From: Candidatus Zixiibacteriota bacterium
GTDB lineage: Bacteria > Zixibacteria > MSB-5A5 > UBA10806 > 4484-95
Length of the DNA stretch: 48,403 nucleotides
Direction: 5' to 3'
NCBI GenBank assembly: GCA_021159005.1
Contig: JAGGSN010000057.1
Coordinates: forward strand, 1-48,403
Notes under the pieces: model-generated
Databases searched by the model: none
Told to the model about the DNA's origin: nothing
The model's input: the letters and a program-made list of their open reading frames with translations, nothing else
Translations under genes and position numbers: made by a program
Shown here: piece after piece, positions 24,381-33,221 of the stretch
How positions within the stretch are numbered: position 1 is the first letter of the stretch
Layout: the number at the start of each line of letters is the position of its first letter

Positions 24381-27300
24381 ATGGTATTGATGAGAAAAAT
24401 AATTTTTCTGATAATAATAATCTTTATGCTTGGCGCTTCGAAAGCTAACGCGGTCAATCTCAATATTACTTTTGAACCGGATGACACTCTTGAAATAGCC
24501 GAGGGAACTCTGGATTCTGTAACCGTAAGGTTTGTAGAACATACAGGAGGTCCCAGTGATCCGCATCCGCCTGTTTCGATTGTAGATCCGCCAAGTTTCA
24601 TATCAACCTCTATAACATGGGATTTTGATGCTGGTGATCCGAGAACTAATGTAATCATTAGAGCAAATCCGGGTTATTCAGACGCAGGCAGTTGCAGCAT
24701 AGACATAACAGCCAGCGACCTTAACGCAGATGATACAACAGTAACTCTTACGGTTATAATTAATAATAGCAACAGGGCGCCCGTTATAGAAAATCTGCCG
24801 ACTACAATAGATATCAATGAGGGCGACAATACGGTTTTCGCGGTAGCCGCCACTGATCTTGATGGCGATATTGACAATTATTCTATGACTCCGAGCATTG
24901 ATTGGGTAAGCATAAATACCTCTACCGGCGCTATTACTGTGAGCGCTGTGCCCGATTCTGTTGCCGATTGGAATAATGACACCGTTTTGAGAGTATTCAA
25001 CGTTACTGTTGAAGACCTCGCTAATGATACGGATACTGAAAATTTCACGGTAAGGGTTCAGAATGTTAACCGGCCGCCGGTATTCCAGAAACCATCACAG
25101 GATACTGTAGTTGCAACATATCAGGCTGACACCAGTTCTATTATATTTTACGCGACTGATGAAGACACCCAGTACGAAAGCGATGATGTCAGTTATTCAA
25201 ATTTGGATGATATAGTAACCGAGTTGGGCAATGCCGGCTGGTATGTTTCGATTGATGACTTAAATGATTCACTAAAATTGACAGTAAGTCCCCCGCACGA
25301 TTTTGAGGGATTGTATGGCGCATCGTTCAGATTTGCGGCTTATGACTTGGCGTTTGATACTACTCTTGTTAGAATCAGTTTCATAGTAGTTGATAATATC
25401 CCGCCGGATACTATCACATCACTAAGCGGAAGCGTTTCGGGTATGGCATTCGGCAAGGTTGAGCTTGAATGGGATGCGCCGCATGAGGATATGAATATAA
25501 GCTCAAGCGGGGCAGTTAACGCTTATTATATAAAATATGCGACATCCGCGCCCGCCAATTCGAACGACTGGAATTGGTGGAACAGCACAGCGGAATATAT
25601 TACCCAGAATCCCCCTTATCCGCCGGCGACACCTGGTAATACTGACAACGTTATAATTGATGGCTTAACAGAATATCAGAATTACTGGTTTGGCATCATG
25701 GCAAGGGATGCCGCTAATGAAACATCAATAGTATATATAAATACCGATTCTATCAAGGCCAAATCACAGGCTCCCGAAATAGCTATCGCCGAACTTGATT
25801 CGGTTTTGCCCGAAACGGAATTTACTATCAAGTGCGCTGTCTCTGATTCCGGCGGAACAATTGACAGCATATCCTTTTCGTTCGACAGCCTGACCTGGGC
25901 GGATATCGCCGCTGTCGATTCGGTATCCGATTCATCAGCCTCATTTATAAGAAAACATTTCCATATTGACACAACTATAAGCTCAAATTCAACTCTCTAT
26001 GTTAAAGCTTATGATTCTCAAGTTTGGGGGTACGCCAGCAGACTTATATATATAGACAACACACCTCCCGCTGTGCCTATCGTAACTGATAGTACTGATG
26101 GTACATTAGTCAATGATCCCCTTTTCTATTTTGCCGGAACGAAAGAAACTGGCGCAACCGTATGGGCATTTGTGAAATTTGGCGGAAATCCCGGCAGCAG
26201 TATCCGGCTAACTGAAGAAGGCGACAACAGCACAACTTGGCAGGATACAATATCCGCCTACTATCAGGGACAGATTAGCTTCAGGTTTTATGCAACCGAT
26301 GAGGCGGGCAATCCCAGCGACAGCACATCGGAGCATATTTATACATTAGATACGGAAGCGCCTTATATAGTCGGGTCGCCTATTGTAACGCAATATACCA
26401 ACGAACAGCAAACTTCCTCAGCAGTGATGAATATTTTATTCAATGAAGCGTTAGATTCAAATACGGTTGGGCGGGATGATTTCACTATTGTCAATCAAGA
26501 TACAGTTCTTACAATTGATTCTTTAACCGAGCTTGTCTTTCTGCAGTATTCGGTAAGAATTGATTTTTCGGATTCATTAACAACTGCATTATTAGAACTT
26601 ATTTCTCAATCAACCGGAAATTATCCGGTATTATCAATAGATTCTGCTTCATTTACAGATATGGCCGGTAATTATAACAATGATATTTCAATAACTTTCC
26701 AATCAAATCTGAATGTTATTGACGATACAACGATTGTCTTTACAAATTCGACAAACATAAATCCCGACTCGGCTTCATTTACTATCGAGTTTACAACGAG
26801 CCAGATATCATATTTCACATTTTCCATATTAAATGAGCAGGGTAATATCGTTTACAGCATAATTGAAAATCCGCTCAGCGCCGGCGATCATTCATATACA
26901 TGGGTGGATACAATAGACGGCAGTCCGGCTCCCGATGGCTGGTATAAAGCTCGTTTTTCCGCTCGTCCTTATCCGGTAAGTCCCTACGATTTGCCTATTG
27001 AGGTTGTGCTGATTCTGGATTCATATGCGCCCTACGAGGCGAGCTTCTTTCCCAATTCAGGTTCCGACAGCAATTCTGCCAGAGTGATAAACAGTCTGCC
27101 GCGATTTGAGCTTGTGGTGGGCGATACGGGAGCGGTAAGCGCCAATGCCCGGGCTGAAATAGTCAATCCATTCTTAGTCTATGGCGACTCTGATGCCGAC
27201 ACTTTATTCTTCTCGGAAAATGATTCAATACCCAACCTGTGGCTTACCGATTCGTTAGCGGCTCCGCTGACAGTGGGATTATATGAGATGACTTTGGTGA

Positions 27301-27659
27301 TTGCCGATTCGGCAGGCAACTTAAGCAGCTATGCTAAATATTACGAGGTAACAGATGACAGCGGAGTTGCCGGTTTTTTGAATTATCCCAATCCATTCGC
27401 TCCATCCATAGAGCAAACAGCCATTGTATATAATCTCGGCGGTGATATTACCGAGCTGAAGCTTGAAATATATGATACCAGCGGCGATTTAGTATATCTT
27501 ACGGATTTAACCGGCGATTACCTGACCGAAGGGTCGCATGAAATTCCCTGGAATGGGAAATCATCATGGGGGAAAACGCTTAATAATGGCGTTTATTTCG
27601 CCAGATTAACCGGCAGCATCAATTCGGAATTCTTAAAGATTGCAATCGCTGATAGATAA
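24381..27659 (+). CDS. Giant secreted Ig/cadherin/FnIII-domain protein with FlgD-like C-terminus
   Basis: The protein has 1092 residues. After a signal peptide (about 1-24) come many beta-sandwich domains. Cadherin-like repeats occur at about 130-330 (NRAPVIENLPTTIDINEGDN, then NRPPVFQKPS). A fibronectin-III-like domain lies at about 335-460 (PPDTITSLSGSVSGMAFGKV). Bacterial Ig-like domains follow to about 780, with FlgD-like segments after that. The last 80 residues begin FLNYPNPFAPS and end GVYFARLTG, the FlgD/type A sorting-like C-terminal domain common in FCB surface proteins. It is probably displayed at the cell surface. The start at 24381 follows GGAGG. Confidence 0.8.
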   Translation: MVLMRKIIFLIIIIFMLGASKANAVNLNITFEPDDTLEIAEGTLDSVTVRFVEHTGGPSDPHPPVSIVDPPSFISTSITWDFDAGDPRTNVIIRANPGYSDAGSCSIDITASDLNADDTTVTLTVIINNSNRAPVIENLPTTIDINEGDNTVFAVAATDLDGDIDNYSMTPSIDWVSINTSTGAITVSAVPDSVADWNNDTVLRVFNVTVEDLANDTDTENFTVRVQNVNRPPVFQKPSQDTVVATYQADTSSIIFYATDEDTQYESDDVSYSNLDDIVTELGNAGWYVSIDDLNDSLKLTVSPPHDFEGLYGASFRFAAYDLAFDTTLVRISFIVVDNIPPDTITSLSGSVSGMAFGKVELEWDAPHEDMNISSSGAVNAYYIKYATSAPANSNDWNWWNSTAEYITQNPPYPPATPGNTDNVIIDGLTEYQNYWFGIMARDAANETSIVYINTDSIKAKSQAPEIAIAELDSVLPETEFTIKCAVSDSGGTIDSISFSFDSLTWADIAAVDSVSDSSASFIRKHFHIDTTISSNSTLYVKAYDSQVWGYASRLIYIDNTPPAVPIVTDSTDGTLVNDPLFYFAGTKETGATVWAFVKFGGNPGSSIRLTEEGDNSTTWQDTISAYYQGQISFRFYATDEAGNPSDSTSEHIYTLDTEAPYIVGSPIVTQYTNEQQTSSAVMNILFNEALDSNTVGRDDFTIVNQDTVLTIDSLTELVFLQYSVRIDFSDSLTTALLELISQSTGNYPVLSIDSASFTDMAGNYNNDISITFQSNLNVIDDTTIVFTNSTNINPDSASFTIEFTTSQISYFTFSILNEQGNIVYSIIENPLSAGDHSYTWVDTIDGSPAPDGWYKARFSARPYPVSPYDLPIEVVLILDSYAPYEASFFPNSGSDSNSARVINSLPRFELVVGDTGAVSANARAEIVNPFLVYGDSDADTLFFSENDSIPNLWLTDSLAAPLTVGLYEMTLVIADSAGNLSSYAKYYEVTDDSGVAGFLNYPNPFAPSIEQTAIVYNLGGDITELKLEIYDTSGDLVYLTDLTGDYLTEGSHEIPWNGKSSWGKTLNNGVYFARLTGSINSEFLKIAIADR

Positions 27660-27672
27660 CAAAGGAGATTCG

Positions 27673-28638
27673 ATGATAAAACGGTTTTTAATTATAATAT
27701 GCCTGGCGGTTCTGTCAATCCAGACAGTGCATGGCGGGGAAAGCGAATTTCCATTGTTCAAAGTTGGAGCCGGCGGCAGAGCGGCGGCAATGGGCGGCGC
27801 CTATACCGGTGTTGCCAATGATGCCAGCGCCGTATTCTGGAATCCTGCCGGGTTAGCTCAGATAGATAAAACGATATCGCTAATGTTTACCAACCGCATG
27901 CATTTTCAAAGCATGAAGCTATTGGAATTCTTCGGCACATACTCTGATATAAAGTTTGGAACTTTCGGCATCGGGATTTTATCAAACCAGGTTGATGACA
28001 TTAACGCTTATGATTCCCAGATGAATTTTTTGGGGACTTTTGGTTCATACGAACGGATGTTTATAATTAGTTACGCTTATAATTTGACGCCTGTATATAT
28101 TGGTTTCAGTTTAGCCAGCGTGCAGGAAGGGATGGATCCCTATCAAGGCGATTTAAGCGGTAATGGTATTTCTATAAATGTCGGCTTGATGACCAGAATT
28201 TCTAATAATTTCAAAATTGGTTCAACAATAAGGCCTGGTTTTTCAGTTAAATACGATGACAACAAGGACAACATTCCCGGTCAGACCAGTCTGGGAGCAG
28301 AATTCACTATGGGAATGGAGCTTGTTTCTCCTGATGATTCCCTGCGTCTTGTGGTCGATTTAAACCAGTCTAATCGCCTGCCTCTAAAAACCAATTTCGG
28401 AATCGAATTGGGTTTCATGAATGCTATTTATATAAGGGGCGGCATAAATTCTTTGATGATTGAAAGCAGAACCGATGACCTCGAACTATCGGATTATATG
28501 TCTGCTAATATGAAATACTGTTTTGGCGCCGGTTTGAGATTTTCAGTTTTGGATGGCAGTATTTTTCATCTCGATTTCGGATTGACCTCTGCCAACATGG
28601 GGAGTTCAACCGCTATCACGCTTAGCTGGATAAAATAA
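27673..28638 (+). CDS. PorV/UPF0164-like outer-membrane beta-barrel protein
   Basis: This 321-residue protein starts with a signal peptide. The typical PorV/UPF0164 N-terminus follows: FPLFKVGAGGRAAAMGGAYT, then VANDASAVFWNPAGLAQ. The remainder is alternating beta strands ending in an aromatic-poor strand (AITLSWIK). PorV proteins are FadL-like barrels that, in type IX secretion, receive secreted proteins at the outer membrane. Here it follows directly after a protein with a sorting-type C-terminus. The start at 27673 has an AAAGGAG site; an upstream in-frame start inside the previous gene is unlikely. Confidence 0.8.
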   Translation: MIKRFLIIICLAVLSIQTVHGGESEFPLFKVGAGGRAAAMGGAYTGVANDASAVFWNPAGLAQIDKTISLMFTNRMHFQSMKLLEFFGTYSDIKFGTFGIGILSNQVDDINAYDSQMNFLGTFGSYERMFIISYAYNLTPVYIGFSLASVQEGMDPYQGDLSGNGISINVGLMTRISNNFKIGSTIRPGFSVKYDDNKDNIPGQTSLGAEFTMGMELVSPDDSLRLVVDLNQSNRLPLKTNFGIELGFMNAIYIRGGINSLMIESRTDDLELSDYMSANMKYCFGAGLRFSVLDGSIFHLDFGLTSANMGSSTAITLSWIK

Positions 28639-28642
28639 GATA

Positions 28643-29152
28643 ATGCGATATTCTGTTAGAGTAATAGCATATATTTTAGCGGTAATAGTATTATTCAATA
28701 CAGCGGCTTATTGCGATAAGATTAATGTAAGCGCCGGTCGCGAGATAAAAATTAAGTACAAATCAAAATTATCGACCGAGCTTGAGCAATCTAAAAAGCT
28801 CAGTGATATATTAGAAATTTCTCAAAATGTCGCTATTGGCGGTATCGATGTTTTCAAAGCTGGCGGTACGGTTTACGGCGAGATTATCAAATTTAAAAAA
28901 CCCGGCCGATTGGGAAAACCTGCCGTTATTAAAGTAAGAATAGATTCGGTTCAGGCTATTGGCGGTAAAAACATTAGAGTAAAACCTGTATCTTTATCCG
29001 CTAAAGGAAAAAGCAAGAAATTGAAAGCATGCCTGCTTCTGCCGCTTCTTGGCTATGGCTATTTTTTTGTTAGAGGCGGCCATGCGTTGCTTGGCAGTGA
29101 TGAGATAGAATTAACGGTAAAGACAGCGCGGTTCGCGGAAATTGCATTCTAA
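28643..29152 (+). CDS. Small secreted protein of unknown function
   Basis: The 169-residue protein has a signal peptide (about 1-24), a beta-rich core with GGTVYGEIIKFKKPGRLGKP and IKVRIDSVQAIGGKNIRVKP, and a hydrophobic LLLPLLGYGYFFVRGG segment near 130. The core resembles small envelope domains seen in FCB bacteria, in which basic strands alternate with 'DG..V' turns, but I cannot name the family. It is the last gene of the plus-strand block, 4 nt after the barrel gene. Confidence 0.6.
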   Translation: MRYSVRVIAYILAVIVLFNTAAYCDKINVSAGREIKIKYKSKLSTELEQSKKLSDILEISQNVAIGGIDVFKAGGTVYGEIIKFKKPGRLGKPAVIKVRIDSVQAIGGKNIRVKPVSLSAKGKSKKLKACLLLPLLGYGYFFVRGGHALLGSDEIELTVKTARFAEIAF

Positions 29153-29156
29153 TTAT

Positions 29157-29179
29157 ACATCAGCGCGCAGGGGCGTATG
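29157..29179. repeat. CAGCGC-AGGGGCGT dispersed repeat copy
   Basis: ACATCAGCGCGCAGGGGCGT is nearly identical to the sequences at 2846-2865 and 16263-16281, but here it lacks the second hairpin arm. It lies between two convergent operons. Confidence 0.5.
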
Positions 29180-29243
29180 TAATTTAATATAAGCTGCATT
29201 ATCTGAGATTATATCTTGATAGTGTTCCCTGAAAATTTAAACC

Positions 29244-29375
29244 TTAGTCTCGTTCTCTTTTATGCAAAAATTTCCAAAACCAGGCAAAACCTATCAGGTA
29301 ACCCATCGCCGCAAGGTAAGCAATTCCTTTAGTGTGAGTCATGAACTCCTGCAGGGTTTGAATACTTTCAGTCAT
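29244..29375 (-). CDS. hmcD: HmcD-like small membrane subunit
   Basis: A 43-codon ORF lies 17 nt downstream of the NrfD-type gene, with a GGAG site 11 nt before its ATG. The product has the N-terminal segment LQEFMTHTKGIAYLAAMGYL, one membrane helix and the aromatic end FAWFWKFLHKRERD. Size, single helix and the TKG-x-x-Y-L pattern fit HmcD, the small subunit of the Hmc complex. It completes the set of six Hmc-type proteins in this operon. The family call combines sequence resemblance with position. Confidence 0.75.
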   Translation of the reverse strand: MTESIQTLQEFMTHTKGIAYLAAMGYLIGFAWFWKFLHKRERD

Positions 29376-29392
29376 TCTATACTTGCTCCTGC

Positions 29393-30565
29393 TTAATGCG
29401 TTTCATTATAATCGGGATGCTCATAAAATATCGGCATCCGGGTAACGATGAACCGGAAAACAACCAACCCGACAGTTACCACAAAAACAGTAATGCCAAT
29501 CTCCATCCAGTTCGGGAAATATCTCTGGTCGGAGGGCAAATTCCAGTTAAAGGCAATCAATGTTATGTTGAGCCGATTGAGGGCTATTCCTATCACTGTT
29601 AATAGCGCTGTGAAGCGTATCAGCTTTACGTTGCGGTCGCGCGAACCGACAGCAAACAAGAAACAGGGCAGAAGAACAAAGCCGAGCAATTCGACTAAGA
29701 ACCAGAGGCCGTAATTCGTAAACAATAAATTCCAGTGGTTGCCCATAATAATTCCAAAAACTTTGATAGTAAAATAACCGGCTAACACCAATGGCGCCGC
29801 CTTGCCGAAACCAAGAGTGATAGTATCCCGCGACGCTTTATGTTCTTTATCCATTATGTCGCTGAAATATTTATGTGAAAGCGAGCCTTCGAAAATAACC
29901 ATCGATAATCCTGCCGCTATGCTTGAGACGAAGAAAAATACAGGCAGATAGGGCGAATACCACAGCGGATGCAGTTTCGATGGAACGATTAGAAACATAG
30001 CTCCCAGCGATGATTGATGAAGAGTCGAAAGCATTACGCCAAGGATAGTCAGCGCTATTGTTATCTTAACGACCATTGCCCGAAGTTTTTTCAAGCCGAG
30101 CCATTCGAGCGCCGCCGGGGAGAATTCTAAAAAGAGCACGGTCAAATACAGCATAACGCAGGCGCCTACTTCAAACATAATTGAAGTTACTCCCGGGCTG
30201 ATAGCAAACGGATATGGTAGACGCCAGGGACGGCCAACATCATATAAAAGAGCAAAAACAACCATCGAATAGCCGAGGAATCCTGTGAGGATAGCCGGCC
30301 GCACCGCCGCATGATATTTTTTCATGCCGAAAAGCTCGACAGCCGCGGCTGTTACATAACCGCCAGCAGCTAAGGCGACGCCGGTCAGTAAATCAAAGCC
30401 GATCCATATTCCCCAGGGATTGTTATTATCAAGATTGGTGATAGCGCCCAAGCCGCCGGTAAACCGCAGATAAGTTAGAGGAATACCGATCAAGATGATT
30501 ATTCCGGTGATTATATTAAACGGACACAGCAAAGGTCTTTTAGCAGTGGTGATTTGGTCGGCCAT
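29393..30565 (-). CDS. hmcC: NrfD/HmcC-type integral membrane subunit
   Basis: This 390-residue membrane protein has about ten helices and the NrfD/PsrC-family opening PWGIWIGFDLLTGVALAAGGYV. NrfD proteins bind quinone and couple it to periplasmic FeS partners. The start codon overlaps the stop of the FeS gene upstream by one base (TAATG). In the Hmc complex this subunit is HmcC, partner of HmcB. No molybdenum catalytic subunit is encoded nearby, which argues against a polysulfide- or DMSO-reductase. Confidence 0.9.
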   Translation of the reverse strand: MADQITTAKRPLLCPFNIITGIIILIGIPLTYLRFTGGLGAITNLDNNNPWGIWIGFDLLTGVALAAGGYVTAAAVELFGMKKYHAAVRPAILTGFLGYSMVVFALLYDVGRPWRLPYPFAISPGVTSIMFEVGACVMLYLTVLFLEFSPAALEWLGLKKLRAMVVKITIALTILGVMLSTLHQSSLGAMFLIVPSKLHPLWYSPYLPVFFFVSSIAAGLSMVIFEGSLSHKYFSDIMDKEHKASRDTITLGFGKAAPLVLAGYFTIKVFGIIMGNHWNLLFTNYGLWFLVELLGFVLLPCFLFAVGSRDRNVKLIRFTALLTVIGIALNRLNITLIAFNWNLPSDQRYFPNWMEIGITVFVVTVGLVVFRFIVTRMPIFYEHPDYNETH

Positions 30566-31614
30566 TATGATTTCTCCTTACCGCTCTGTTTGGCGGCCTC
30601 GGCAAGCGCTTTTTTCACCGCTTTATCGATAGCCAGTTCTTTCTTCTCTTCAGCTTTTTTAGCGGCCGCTTTAATGTTTTCATTAGCTTCAGCCTGCGTT
30701 TTTGCTATCGCATTTTCAACAGCGGATGTTTTTTCCATGCGGGCGATTTTATCTCTGCGCTTGCTCATTATATATATGCCGCCCAGTAAAACCGGCCACA
30801 TACCTATCACAATCGGCACTAATGCTAAGGCGCCGGAGGTAAGCTCAGGAGCAGGAGTAACGCCTAAGTCTGTGCGGAAGTCGAGTTCCTCGAACGGCGC
30901 GCCGGTGATATAGAGCCAGCTTGTTCCGCCTGCTTCGTGTTCGCCGTAAATATGATCGACATAGCGCTCGGGGTGCTTGCGTATCCGTTCACGGGCAATA
31001 GCGATTAGATCATCGCGCTTGCCGTAAGTTAGCGCTTCATTGGGGCAGGCCTCGACACAGCCGGGCAATTTCCCCTCGGCGGTTCTTGGCTGACAGAGAT
31101 TGCATTTCATAACCCGCGGTGTTAATGCTTCATTATATTCATATGCCGGAATGCCAAAAGGACAGGCAATTATACAATACCGGCAGCCAACACAAACCGA
31201 CTCGTCATATATTACCGCTCCTTCCGGCGATTTTGTGAATGCGCCGACAAAACAGGCAGAGGCGCAGGCCGGTTCAAGGCAATGATTACATTGAATTTTG
31301 CGAAATACCGGCGAAGCAGGATAGCCTTGTGGTTCATATTTATTTACAACCGTATACTTTGCTTCATCGGTGCGTCTTTTTTCATCAAGAACACTCATGT
31401 CATCAAACGGTTTTTCCGGTGCGGGCAAATCGTTAATTTCATTGCATGCCTTTTCGCATGACCGACATCCGATACAAAGCGTAGTATCATGAAGGACACC
31501 GTAGCTGTCGGGATATCCGGTAAAATGTTCATGAGCTTTAGCGCTTTTGGGTAAAGCCGCCGCGCCGGCTCCAGCGGTCATCCATTTAAGAAATTTTCTT
31601 CTTGATGTGCTCAT
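30565..31614 (-). CDS. hmcB: HmcB-type periplasmic ferredoxin subunit (4x[4Fe-4S], Tat signal)
   Basis: The 349-residue protein starts with a twin-arginine signal ([13 protein letters not shown]). Sixteen cysteines are arranged for four [4Fe-4S] clusters: Cys47/50/53/57, 109/112/117/121, 141/144/147/151 and 171/174/186/190. A C-terminal membrane helix (about 261-283) follows, as in HmcB and DsrO relatives. Unusually, about 60 more residues rich in Ala, Lys and Glu follow (290-349), predicted as a cytoplasmic helix. It relays electrons between the multihaem cytochrome and the NrfD-type subunit encoded on either side. Confidence 0.92.
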   Translation of the reverse strand: MSTSRRKFLKWMTAGAGAAALPKSAKAHEHFTGYPDSYGVLHDTTLCIGCRSCEKACNEINDLPAPEKPFDDMSVLDEKRRTDEAKYTVVNKYEPQGYPASPVFRKIQCNHCLEPACASACFVGAFTKSPEGAVIYDESVCVGCRYCIIACPFGIPAYEYNEALTPRVMKCNLCQPRTAEGKLPGCVEACPNEALTYGKRDDLIAIARERIRKHPERYVDHIYGEHEAGGTSWLYITGAPFEELDFRTDLGVTPAPELTSGALALVPIVIGMWPVLLGGIYIMSKRRDKIARMEKTSAVENAIAKTQAEANENIKAAAKKAEEKKELAIDKAVKKALAEAAKQSGKEKS

Positions 31615-31647
31615 TTATCGCTCCTTCGCCTATCCGAGTGGGGACTA

Positions 31648-33201
31648 CTACCTTTGCGCCAATTTCTTGTTGGCGTGACACCCGTTACAACCAGAAGGTT
31701 CCTCTATTTTCATAGCTTTATGACAGCCAAGACACTGCTGGTGATATGCTCCCATAAGTCCCGGCTTGAACAAATCAGCCTCGTTAAAGGGCTTGCCGTG
31801 ACAGCTCTCGCATAGCGGCGGCTTGACGCCAATCGGGCTGTGATGGTGGCACCCTTGGCAGACAACATCCTCATGACCGTGGAAATACTCAGCAATCTTA
31901 CTGCCGTTTATATCACTCATCAAACGGTTAATAATACGCCGATGCGGGAAAACCGCCGGTTCATATTTTTCAGATAGAATTGCTATCGTTACATCTTCCG
32001 GTATATCCTTATCTTTGAATGTAAGCTTAACATCTTTAGCTTTCGGTTTAAATTGCGAAAGGGATGTATATCGATTTTTTACTCTAACTAAATTTTCCGG
32101 TTGAGGTCCGGTATGACAAATTTTGCAGGCGTGCTCTGATTGCCGCCCATGTTCCATCAACGAATGACAACCGGCGCATTCGATAGCGGCTTTCTTTGTT
32201 TCATGACAGCCGACGCAGCTATGATCGGAGTTTGTATTATGAAACGCCTGCTGAAGGGTTATGCCAGCGCTTTCGGGCGTTCCCTGCAAGGTATGGCAAT
32301 CGGTACAGCTTTGCATGCTTTCATGATGGCAGACACGGCAAGTGTTGTTAAAGCTTTCATGGCCGACATGCGAAAAAGGAACGGTGTTTAATTTGCTCGA
32401 TTCAAGTTCATGTTCCGATGCACTAACAAGTATAAAATCCGGTTGATTGCGTTTTAACCGCGCCGGTTTTTTAATTTGTTTAATAGCCAGTTGATTTTGT
32501 TTATCATGACAGCCGGCACAAACAACAGGACCTGCATTTTTCGTTTTTATATGGCAATCAAGGCATGATTGATGCGCCGCCATACTTAGCGATGGCACAT
32601 TATCCGTTGCCTGTGATTTATGACAATAGCGGCATGAGCTTTCCTCGCCTTTAGCATAAAACAGTTCCTGCTTTTGTTCATTATATTGATGATGACACAG
32701 CTCGCATTTCTCATCGCTGGCTTTGGTATGCCGGTGATGAAGCGAATTATCGAAACCGATGGGTTCTCTTGTTGAGATAAAATTCGGTTCGCGCTGATGG
32801 CATTCGCCGCAGGTATTCGGCCCCGATTTTATGCCGGTTGCGGCTGTTTTATTATGACAGTTTATGCAGTTTTCATGGTAAATTAGCATGATGTCATCTT
32901 TACTGTCATCAGTTAATCTTAAAAATCTTTGTGATAATTTGCCATCTTCTCTATTGAGATGGCAGGTATTGCAGTCTTTATTTTGTTTGGCAAGGGCTGT
33001 AGTATGCAGGTCATGCGGGAAAGGAACGGGAGTTCGCTCCAGACTGCCAAACGTCGACATTGTTTTAATAAAGACTACATCCGATCGCTCATTTTTTATA
33101 TTCGCCTGGCTCTTGCTGCAGCCGGATAAAATATACAAACATATCAAAACAAGGCTGGTTATCAACAATGCTGTAGTTTTACGATGATGAGCATAATCCA
33201 T
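31648..33201 (-). CDS. hmcA: HmcA-like hexadecahaem cytochrome c, predicted lipoprotein
   Basis: The protein (517 residues from this start) contains exactly 16 CxxCH haem-binding motifs, the number found in HmcA, and its length is close to HmcA's (about 545). The signal sequence ends with the lipobox LSGC, so it is probably membrane-anchored by lipid. It would accept or donate electrons on the periplasmic side. The ATG at 33201 is preferred because AGGAGGAG lies upstream; a TTG at 33225 overlaps the preceding stop and is less likely. The haem count is read directly from the sequence. Confidence 0.93.
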   Translation of the reverse strand: MDYAHHRKTTALLITSLVLICLYILSGCSKSQANIKNERSDVVFIKTMSTFGSLERTPVPFPHDLHTTALAKQNKDCNTCHLNREDGKLSQRFLRLTDDSKDDIMLIYHENCINCHNKTAATGIKSGPNTCGECHQREPNFISTREPIGFDNSLHHRHTKASDEKCELCHHQYNEQKQELFYAKGEESSCRYCHKSQATDNVPSLSMAAHQSCLDCHIKTKNAGPVVCAGCHDKQNQLAIKQIKKPARLKRNQPDFILVSASEHELESSKLNTVPFSHVGHESFNNTCRVCHHESMQSCTDCHTLQGTPESAGITLQQAFHNTNSDHSCVGCHETKKAAIECAGCHSLMEHGRQSEHACKICHTGPQPENLVRVKNRYTSLSQFKPKAKDVKLTFKDKDIPEDVTIAILSEKYEPAVFPHRRIINRLMSDINGSKIAEYFHGHEDVVCQGCHHHSPIGVKPPLCESCHGKPFNEADLFKPGLMGAYHQQCLGCHKAMKIEEPSGCNGCHANKKLAQR

Positions 33202-33221
33202 ATTAATCACCCTGCTCCTCC

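Noticed and set aside
30554-30913. Plus-strand ORF opposite the hmcB-like gene
   Set aside because: It is the antisense shadow of a well-supported ferredoxin gene; its composition (Ser/Ala-rich) and lack of RBS or motifs show it is not real.
29393-31614. A polysulfide, DMSO or nitrite reductase module (NrfD plus ferredoxin)
   Set aside because: No molybdopterin catalytic subunit or pentahaem nitrite reductase is encoded; the neighbours match Hmc.
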